Notes under the pieces: model-generated
What the model saw: only the letters and a program-made list of their open reading frames with translations
What the model was told of the DNA's origin: nothing
Databases searched by the model: none
Origin: Gymnorhina tibicen
Lineage: Eukaryota > Chordata > Aves > Passeriformes > Artamidae
Length of the DNA stretch: 64,000 nucleotides
NCBI GenBank assembly: GCA_013399875.1
Contig: VXAZ01001058.1
Location: 1,948,772-2,012,771 of the forward strand
Reading direction: 5' to 3'
Position numbers and translations under genes: made by a program
In this document: piece by piece, positions 56,461 to 64,000 of the stretch
Numbering within the stretch: position 1 is the stretch's first letter
Layout: each line of letters starts with the position of its first letter

Positions 56461-57600
56461 CTCGCTTTCATGAACGTGCCCAAGACATCAGAGGACCTGT
56501 CTCTTTAGCAACGTGAACTGAAGGGAGTTTGAAAATCAAATGAGCAGCGTGTTCTGCGCAAAATATATAAATAAATCTCGCAGGTGCTTTGTAATCCGCC
56601 TTGCATTTTAAAAGCCTTGTTTGTCTGGGTAGCCTGGGCTTTGGGTTAGCTCCTGGGAGCAGCAAGTGGCTGCAGCGGTGATGTGTTGTTACAGCGATGG
56701 TCCTTAATGGGCTGTGTAATGCACTTGGGAGCCCAGCTGAAATAGCCACATGGTTACAGTATCGTTGTCAGCGAGCAATTGCGTGGGGTTTTTTGATTTA
56801 AACTTGCTGGTGTGTGTTTATTCAACTGAGATTAGAACTGCGTAACAGCTCCAGCGTTTAAGTCCATGTTTAATGTAAGAGGGGGGTGGCTGGAGTGGCA
56901 AAGATGTTGTATAGAGTGAGCAGGGAAGAGACCGAGGAGAAATGAGGTCTGGGAGTGGGGAGAGAAGGAGCTTTGCCCTGGAACAGGCTGTCTGCACTTG
57001 CACCATGGTTAAAATTGCCTGGATCCCATCCCAGGTGGATGTGGCAGCACAGGGCGAATATTGCAGCATGCCAGGCTACCAGGCAGGGGGTTGGGCAGAA
57101 GAGGAGGAGGGTTTGGTTTGTTCCTTTGCACAGCCCATCTTGCCCCAGAAGATGTGCTTTTTAGTGCAGCTTCTGCATTTCTGTATCTGGAACTCTGGGA
57201 TGGGCTTCCACCACAAAATGGGGCATTTTCAGAAGTTTTTCCATCCCTGGGGTTTTACCAGTCAGTTCTGTTAGTCTGCTTTTGCTGACCTGCACTGGTT
57301 TTCTTATCTGTCTCCTTTTTGGCTGCCTAATCTGTGCTCTGGCATCTGATTGTCACTCCTTTCCTTTCCTTCTCCAGTCCCCTGCCCTGTTTCCCTTTGC
57401 AGTCCCAGTGCCCGGGTGGTTTCATGTTTGGTTTTTTTTTAATTTCCTCTCCAGGCGTTTCCATTTGTCTTTGCAGATCATCTTCAACAAAGGCCTTGCA
57501 TGGTCTAATTTGTTTTCTATTTCCAGCCCAGACTTAAAATAACTCCTTTGTTCCATGAATGGGCCTGTGCATGGATCCAAATCCCACCTCCCCCCCCCAA

Positions 57601-57603
<3 letters not shown>
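56461..57603. other. Noncoding stretch, no recognisable gene
   Basis: No gene is recognised. The right end has a C9 run (57590-57598) next to the T29 run. Confidence 0.62.

Positions 57604-57632
<29 letters not shown>
57604..57632. repeat. Poly-T tract (T29)
   Basis: Run of 29 T immediately after a C-rich stretch. Together they form a 45-base pure pyrimidine segment broken only by two A; prone to length variation. Confidence 0.97.
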
Positions 57633-57634
<2 letters not shown>

Positions 57635-57717
57635 TGTGGGTTTCTGTTTCACTGTTCCTTGTCACTATCTTTAATTACTTGAAGTGTCCCTTTTGGGCAT
57701 TGAGGCTGCAGCTGCCA

Positions 57718-57783
57718 GTCGGGAGCTGCGGGTTGCGTGTGGCCGCGTGCGTGCCGGCTCTCCCGCGTCCCGGCGCGGCAGCG
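57718..57783. promoter_or_regulatory. CpG islet (about 13 CpG in 66 bp)
   Basis: Dense CpG patch (GCCGCGTGCGTGCCGG and CCCGGCGCGGCAGCG) with no TATA box. Overlapping frames on both strands are GC-driven. Possibly the core of a small CpG island of about 57716-57930. Confidence 0.4.
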
Positions 57784-59976
57784 TGGGAATGGCTTTGCAG
57801 GGCCGTGGGTGCCCTGGCACGGGAGCAGCGATGCTGTTGCATAACAGGAGCAGCTCTGCCATCACGTCCCTGCTGACAGGCTCGCTGTTCAAAGAGCCGT
57901 GGGTTGTCCGCACGGTTTACCAGTCTCAGCTGCAAAATTGGGAGGCGCTTAGGTTTTTTTAAAATTGATTAGGGAGGGGGAAATCCAACAACGGGAGTAG
58001 GGAGACTAAAGGAAAAGAAGCACGTTATGAGTGGATTTGAAAAGCGAAGACTCAGACCGGCCATGTTGATGCTGACCTGAGGCTGGAGCCATGGCCAGGC
58101 TGGCACTCGGTGGCTTGTGCATTTTAATAAGACGATGTCCCTGCAGCTGGGGAGTAACGGCCGAGTGCTCCTGCAAAGAGAAACGGGTCAGTCTTGTTCT
58201 TTTAAGCACATACATGTCCCTCTGGGAACCATCACAAGGTCACTTGCAGCCCCTTTGCTGAGGGCTGAGATGTATTTAAAGCGTGTGAAATCCCCTGCAA
58301 GTGCTCCCCTGGCAAGGAGGAGTGCTGGGGCGGGTGCGCAGATGTCTCATCGGCTCTCGGGGAATCAGATTCTCCTGCTGTGGGTTGGGGTCTGAGCGAG
58401 GGCTGTCAGGGACAGGAATCACACTGCACAGCCAGCATGCCCTTTCCAGAAGCACCAGGCCAGTGCCGTGCCGCTGCTGGGAGCAGCTGGTCTGGCAGAC
58501 CTGCTTTTGGAAGCGCGACTGGGAATGGGGCTGGCAAATCCAACGCTCTGACCTTGCTCCGTGCCGCTGCGGTGCCAAGATCTGTACACAAATGCTGGCA
58601 GGGGTTATCTTGGGGCAGAGCTAAACATGGGTCCCGTGCCCAAAATAGCTTGGAAAGATTGGAAAGGAGCAATGCAAGTGGCAAATCCTGCTTTGCGGCT
58701 CTGGGCAGCGATAGGAGCAGGGCACAGAAGTCATCTTTCATCAGGGATTGGAACCGGTTCTGTGTGGAGCCATACCGTGGCTGGGAGAGCTGATGCAGCC
58801 TGATTGCAGCTATGAGACAGCAAACCAGGATGAGAGACTTCAGCTCCTGAGCTTCTGTCATCCTCTCCATGGCCTTAGGGACCGGTTGTACCTTCTTACA
58901 AGGGCAACACCCTGCTCTGAGCAACTCTGTCATGGCGCTGCAAGGCCCCTTCGTCCCCCAGCTCTGCTGCCGTAATTGCTCGTGCGTCTGCACCGTTGGT
59001 CAGGCAAGGAGAGAATCTAGTTCGGAAGTCATCTGGACAAAAGAGAAGAGGGAGGAGAGCTCTGCCGGCGGGTGAGCTGGGGAATGGGGCAAGAGCTGTT
59101 TTGGGTACCACTGTTGGAGAGGCAGCTGAGGAACTGCAGGGTCTGACCATCACGTGCAGGGTGCTGCCAGTCTAGCTTGACCTTTGTACTCCTCCAAAGC
59201 AAGGAAAATGTTTTAGGATCACGTGCAGGTACAAGCCTTGATCCCTGGGACTGAAATAACCTCTCCTTCATGCCACAGAGCTCAGGAGGTGCCTGATCTT
59301 TCCTGTTGGCCCTGTGCTGCAATGTTAATGTAAAACCTCTGTGCTCTGCTGTGACTGAACTGTGGATTCCCGGGCTGCAGACACGGACATTGTCATCTTT
59401 GTTGTTCTGAACAGAGCCCTAAATTTGTGGCAGACGGGCTGTTTTCCTCTTGAAAGGACTTCATAGGTACAGTACATATGAATATTTGTGTGTAATATCA
59501 ACTGCCTCCCAAGAAAATTTCATGCACATATTGATTAGACAAATCCATTAACCTTACGTTGTGGTGCACTTCTTAGGAGCATCTCTCTGCCCATTTTCAT
59601 CGCATCTTAATTATTTCTGCTTCCACCAGTCCTTTAAAGCAAGAGTGAGTAAATCTCTTGGCTGCTTTTCAGGTCTGGTTTTGATCTGGAGCTGCACGTC
59701 AGTGGGGCGGCAGCCGACGAGCAGCGCGCTCTGCTGTGCCGCACACAGCTGGGTGCTGGGGTTTTTCAGGCACCGTGGTTGGTTGGGCTCTTGGAGGTGG
59801 ATGTTAGAACTCGGTATTAATTAAGCATCATTAACAAAGGTCTCCTTAACTTTTATTTCAAAATACGCAAGTTGACTGGAGGATATATACCTTTTATTTC
59901 TTGTTTGAGGAGGAGAATTGTCGTGTATTTAGCATTTGATTAAAGATGACTTTGTTGTTTTTTCCAAAAACTGCAT
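57784..59976. other. Noncoding stretch, no recognisable gene
   Basis: A 195-codon - frame (58406-58993) overlaps three + frames of 75-137 codons. None has a domain, so none is called. 59820-59976 turns AT-rich. Confidence 0.6.
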
Positions 59977-59995
59977 CGTTTAATGTAATTAAACG
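59977..59995. other. AT-rich inverted repeat
   Basis: CGTTTAAT / ATTAAACG, 8-bp arms with a 3-base loop, containing TTTAAT/ATTAAA homeodomain-type cores in an AT-rich block. Within chance expectation for size. Confidence 0.5.
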
Positions 59996-60127
59996 TGAGC
60001 TTTGTTGTCAATACTCTTCAGTTAAATGCACTGGTGAGTGCCAGCAGCATTTTGCTTATTTGCCGTGTCTGTGTGGTGTGCTGGTACTAGTTTTTGCCTT
60101 TTAATAAGGTATTTTGCAGTCATTTTG

Positions 60128-60196
60128 TGGGCTGCCTCTTAACGTCTTCTGTAGACCATCCATGGTCCGTAGACCACAAGTTGAGTAACATTACTC
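60128..60196 (-). mobile_element. hAT-like DNA transposon remnant, one end
   Basis: On the - strand the end reads ACTCAACTTGTGGTCTACGG and then ACCATGGATGGTCTACAG. This follows the 'ctcaacttgtggtccgtggacca' pattern of hAT-Charlie-type termini, with the outermost CAGTGGTT degraded (GTAATGTT). Much decayed; one end only. A separate copy and subfamily from 54893-54986. Confidence 0.45.
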
Positions 60197-60362
60197 TGGA
60201 CTTAGGAAACAAAATATTCTGTTAATCTTATTTCAGCATGTCCTTGCTTTTAAAAAAAAGTGTATTTTGAACTTGAGCCACATGTTTTCATTGGGCTCTT
60301 TAAAACTCCTCTGAGAACAGATGAACCGGTATTTTCTGTGAGCTGGGAGTGTCTTGTTGTCT

Positions 60363-60452
60363 CACCTTTCAGAGAGATGAACTAAGGCTCGGGGTAATTA
60401 CAGCAACTGGCCCGCATTCGTGTTGTGCCAGCGAAGGCAGGGACCTCGCCTG
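60363..60452 (-). repeat. MIR-like SINE remnant
   Basis: AACTAAGGCTCGGGG, GTAATTACAGCAACTGGCCC, GTGCCAGCGAAGGCAGG and TCGCCTGGGAACCCT follow the order of the reverse-complement MIR core ('aactgaggctcagag...taagtaacttgccc...gtggcagagc...cgaacccagg'). Divergent; chance or another CORE-SINE is possible. Confidence 0.4.
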
Positions 60453-60633
60453 GGAACCCTGCTCTCCCTGAGGAGCTGGGAACCGATCGGCAAAGTTGGC
60501 TCTAACTTTGAAGAGCAACAAGTGTGCTGAATGATGTTAATTAGATTTTGGATTGAATTGCAAACCCCTTTTTTGAGACCTGGAGGGTTCTGCCTGTGTC
60601 AGTGTAGGCTTTGCTGCGCTCGGGAGCCACGCT

Positions 60634-60675
60634 GCAGGTCCAGGATGGAGCTGTGCAGGTCCAGGATGGAGCTGT
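60634..60675. repeat. Perfect 21-bp tandem duplication
   Basis: Two identical 21-base units (60634-60654 and 60655-60675) begin GCAGGTCCAGG. Because 21 is a multiple of 3, open frames across it read a repeated heptapeptide, but no gene is recognised. Confidence 0.95.
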
Positions 60676-62313
60676 GCAGCCCCGTGCCCAAGTGCTGCAC
60701 GCTGGGGATCCACAGGGTGTTGTGGGCTCATCTGTGCCCATCTTTTGGGCTGGATGTGAATGTGCTCGGCCCAGTGCTGTGCACCCCGTTAGCACAGGCT
60801 GTGCCGGGGCCGGGGGACACTGCTGGGAGCTGGCAGGCGCTGGGGCGGCTGGGAGTGCAGGCAGAGCTCCATGGCATGCGGGCCAGCCAGCAGCAACTTG
60901 CGGAGGCTTGTGGTGTGCTTTTGTGGTGTGAATTGGGAGAACAGGTGATGGGGAAACAATTTTGGACAGTAAATGTCAGGTGAAGAGGAGAAACGGGAGA
61001 GCAGGGTGGTGGTAGGGGGAGGATGGGGGAGTTTTGAAGGCTTCAGCAGTGGGGCAGAATCCTGTGAGTCTTTCAGCAGGTGGAAATAAACAGGTACAGG
61101 AGGTTCCATAAGCACTCACCTTGTCCACAGATTCATGTTGTAGCCCTGATTCTGGTTTTGGTGATGACCTCCAGCTTTCTCCTGTTCCTAATCAGAGACT
61201 GTAAATCTCCTGGTACCTAGTGCTGTAATGGCTAATGCAGGTCTATGGGTAAAACAGTCTCAGATGGAGACTCCAACTGGGGGGGGAAATACCTTTCCTG
61301 TGAGACAATGTCTGTTCTTCATCAAAATCAGTTGAGAAAGTAAGAACCGAACAGTTTGATTTTAAAGATTTAAAGAGCTTGGCTGCTCTCTGTCTCTTAC
61401 TTCCATTAATCTGTTCCTATTGTTTGTGTTCTTCTCTTAAAAATAATTAATAAAGAGTTGTGGAGGAGGAGGCACCCCAGTGTCTTCTGGTGGGAATAGG
61501 TGGCCTAGGGGTGTCCCAGCTGCACCCAGCTCTGAAGGGCACCAGTGCATCCCCAGCAAGATGTGCTCCCACTTTACTGCCCCGTGGGAGCACCCACAGC
61601 CTTTTTGCTTACTGGTCATGGACCCTCCTCCCCAGAGCGGGGCTGGGCACATGGAGTGTAAAAATGGGACCTGAGGTGTGATCTGAGGCATCTGTGGAGC
61701 TGCCCCAGTGCTTTGGTGACCTTGTGTGGCTCCAGCCCACGGTCCTTCTGCAGCAGAAACATCCAGGGCCTGGGGCTTGCGCTGAGATCTTGCTGGTGAC
61801 CTGCTGCTTGCAGATGTGGAAATGCACGGCCAGTGCTTCTCGTGTGTTTGCAAGGAGCATGTGATTTTTACTTTTGTCTTCCCAGGGCTTCTGACAAGAA
61901 GCCTCAGTAGAGGCGGAGGTGGTTTGCTGCCCTTGTTAAGGAAAAATCCTTTTGTGCTCCTGCTAGCTTGTGATTAATGCAGGACACGGCTCACAGGCAC
62001 TGTGCCTTGGTGCAGGATGGTTTTGTTGGCCCCTGTATTTTCATCCTGTGTCTGTATTCCTCTAGTAGACAGTTAACTTTTTTTTTAGTTGCACAGACCA
62101 AGGCAAAAAAGCTTTTAAACTGTTTTAGAGCTTGATACCATGTGGCTTTGCACCTGGCGCTGTGTTTTAAGCCGAACTGCTGATCTGAAGAGTTAAAAAA
62201 AAATCATCCTGTTTCTTTTACTGTAGACAGCTGCCTCAGCATGGTCAGGTCTACCTGCTGTGCTTCCAGGAAGCCTTGGCTTGCTGAAAGCTGCCAGGGA
62301 CTCTGGGTTGGAG
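60676..62313. other. Noncoding stretch, no recognisable gene
   Basis: Overlapping + (150-codon) and - frames without domains at the left. A G7 run lies near 61280. The 138-codon - frame at 61437-61853 overlaps + frames. Nothing recognised. Confidence 0.6.
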
Positions 62314-62337
62314 TGTATATATATATATATATATATT
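62314..62337. repeat. TA dinucleotide microsatellite
   Basis: About eleven TA units preceded by GTG. Short simple repeat, likely polymorphic. Confidence 0.95.
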
Positions 62338-62528
62338 TACATGTGCTAATTAACTTTGTAGCTGGCCATAAGCCAGGATGTCCGAGTTTGAATCTGTTAT
62401 TGGGAAAGTACCTTAAATTACTGCGGATCGCGCTGAGCTTTTTGGAGCCCTCGAGAGCCCCGTGCACCGTGTCCTTGGCAGCTGCAGGGAGGGTTTGCCC
62501 CTAGAGCAGCACGTGGACCGCAGGAGAG

Positions 62529-62581
62529 CTGGGAGGGTGCTGGTGTCCCCTGGGAGGGTGCTGCTGTGTCCCTGGAGGGGG
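62529..62581. repeat. Imperfect 21-22 bp tandem duplication
   Basis: CTGGGAGGGTGCTGGTGTCCC (62529-62549) is followed by a 22-base near copy (62550-62571) and a degenerate partial third unit (CTGGAGGGGG). G-rich on the + strand. Confidence 0.85.
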
Positions 62582-63769
62582 TGAGCGCAGTGGGTGTTGA
62601 ACCACATGCTCCTGACACAGCCCCCAGCTTAGGGTGGGAATCGGTGATTAGAATCCCATCCCGTCGGAAGCGTGAGGGGAAGTGGGACAGTCATACTGGA
62701 AGTATAAATACGCGTGTTCTGGGTGCCTCTGAATTCCCCCGCGTGCACAGGGGCTTTCCTGGCCAGGGTGGATTGCGCTGAGCACGCCAGGCTCTTGCAC
62801 GGGGAGGCTGTCTCGTCTGGGATGAGGGTCGGGCTGCTCCCGGGCCACCGGTGCTTCCCTGGGGTGGCAGGTAAGGTGCCCTGGGGTTCAGCAGGGATAT
62901 GTGGGTCCAGAACTGGGGGGAATCCCAGCTCTTGTGCAGGGAGTGAGCTGAAAGCAGGAGGGACCTGGCTGTCCCTCTGCACCCTGCCTTGAGAGCTAAA
63001 CCTTGTCTTTTTCAATTTGTCGCTTGGCAAAATACCTTTTTTCCGAAGAGACTCGCCTGACCCTCGGCAGGAGCACGGTGATGTCTTTGTGTGTCTGTCA
63101 TCCTTAGGCTTCATGGGGATTTGCTGAGAAGGTGATTTCTGTAAAATTTGACCTCTGTGTGAGAGGGCCTCCCCGGGCCGCTTGCCACTGGCCGCTTGTC
63201 GTGCCTGGCTGCCAGGGGCCGTTGCCTTGGTTTGGTTTATTTCTGGCTCTGAGGCTGCATCGATGCTGGCAAACCAGCGAGGCAGCCCCGTGCCTGCCTG
63301 CAGCAGATAGCGAGGGGTTTATCAGCACGGGCTCATCTGTGGTCTCGCAGGAGGGAAAAGAAATAGAAAAAGAAAAGCTTCCTCTTTCTTTTTTCTTTTT
63401 TTTCCCCCCGCTTTCCCACCCCCTTTTTGGTTTTTGTACACGCCAACTGCTGTTTCAGTTGAAATTGCGTTGGCTGGGGCTGGCTGTGCTCCGCATGCAC
63501 GGAGACCACAAGTGTGGGGAGAGGCTGCCGGGAGCTTGTGGTGCTGGAAGTTTCCTTTGCTGTTCCTGGTGTGCTGATGGAAGAGTTTGATACTGCCAAA
63601 AACCTTGCACAAATCCATACGTAACACGTACCTGCGCCGGGGAGGAGGTGTGCAAACACGCACAGCACTGCATGGGATGGAGGATGGGTCCCAGGGAGGT
63701 CCCAGGGGCTGTCCCTGCTTGGGATCAGTCCTGAAAACATCCCCTGAGCCAGGCAGGCAGCAGTGGGAA
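62582..63769. other. Noncoding stretch, no recognisable gene
   Basis: A 5' splice-site look-alike (TGGCAG|GTAAGG) lies at about 62870 at the end of an open stretch, without a strong upstream 3' splice site. The 161- and 152-codon frames on opposite strands are not recognised. Mildly CpG-enriched at 63170-63330. Confidence 0.58.
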
Positions 63770-64000
63770 TTTATGCTTTGTATAACTAACAGTTAATACG
63801 AGAATAATAGTTAATGCACCTCACACTGACAGTGATAAAGGGCAGCATTTAGACCTTTGCTGCTTTTTCATTGTAATCCAGACAAAAAACAGGAGGCTTA
63901 AAATCATCATCAAGCAAACAGTGTGAAGTATCTATAAAAATCAGTAAATTGTAAATCTCCCCTTGGGGCCAAGGGGCACCTTCCCACTTTGTTGGTTTTC
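63770..64000. other. Candidate conserved noncoding block, cut by window end
   Basis: AT-rich, non-repetitive sequence with TAACAGTTAATACG, ATAGTTAATGCACC and AAAATCATCATCAAGC strings and no long frame. CNE-like by texture; continues beyond the window. Confidence 0.28.

Noticed and set aside
15187..57632. Poly-T tracts as tails of - strand processed pseudogenes
   Set aside because: None of the T-runs is followed on the right by recognisable coding sequence in reverse orientation, and CR1 does not use poly-A tails. They behave as simple tracts.
58406..58993. 195-codon - strand frame as a gene
   Set aside because: Three + frames of 75-137 codons cover the same bases and no family is recognisable, so it is more likely compositional.
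62370..62400. tRNA B-box-like string GAGTTTGAATC
   Set aside because: No A box, acceptor stem or anticodon arm upstream.

Overview
This is vertebrate nuclear DNA, most likely from a bird. The best evidence is two 5'-truncated CR1 LINE 3' ends of the avian/archosaur type (21928-22196 on the + strand, 51525-51640 on the - strand). The window is otherwise poor in interspersed repeats. GC content is intermediate, short CpG-dense islets occur, and the only older repeats I can argue for are faint MIR-like and hAT-like remnants. Nothing is prokaryotic: there are no operons, Shine-Dalgarno spacing, CRISPR arrays or tRNA/rRNA genes.

I find no protein-coding gene I can name or confidently defend. The longest open frames (up to 220 codons) have no recognisable domain, and many overlap equally long frames on the other strand or in another frame. 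They are what TA-poor, TG/CA-rich vertebrate DNA produces by chance. The window is best read as intronic or intergenic sequence. The + strand has a marked excess of T over A and G over C (12 sampled lines, 720 bases: A 179, C 130, G 182, T 229). All 15 homopolymers of 12 or more A/T bases are T-runs on the + strand. Both are the known signature of introns transcribed from the strand shown, so I infer one very large intron, or several, of an unidentified + strand gene.

Layout. 1-5.9 kb: plain noncoding DNA with T-tracts. 5.9-8.2 kb: AT-rich blocks that look like conserved noncoding elements (CNEs), interrupted by a 57-bp CpG islet and followed by a good CpG-island candidate (7919-8160). 9.4-11.1 kb: a chain of hairpins, a G-rich stretch, a CpG cluster and a MIR-like remnant. 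13-19 kb: possible CNEs, another CpG cluster and two splice-site-bounded exon candidates. 20-23 kb: a 13-mer identical to the Illumina adapter core, a CR1 copy and a MIR-like remnant. 27-33 kb: a CpG cluster, a palindromic CRE, a 28-bp duplication and a homeodomain-rich AT block. 37.6-43.6 kb: the densest collection of exon-like and promoter-like signals, with five strong 3' splice sites, a cassette-exon candidate, a TATA box with a mini-ORF and a consensus 5' splice site, then a CpG-rich stretch. 45-51 kb: a strong G-quadruplex candidate, a CpG islet and AT-rich blocks with repeated homeodomain/PBX-type motifs. 51.5-60.5 kb: the second CR1, two hAT-like terminal remnants, two further CNE-like blocks, a CpG islet and a MIR-like remnant. 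60.6-64 kb: small tandem duplications, a TA repeat and a final AT-rich block.

If the intron reading is right, the likely function is cis-regulatory: dispersed enhancer-like blocks and possibly an alternative promoter near 42.9-43.6 kb. Conservation, expression and chromatin data, which I cannot consult, would decide this.
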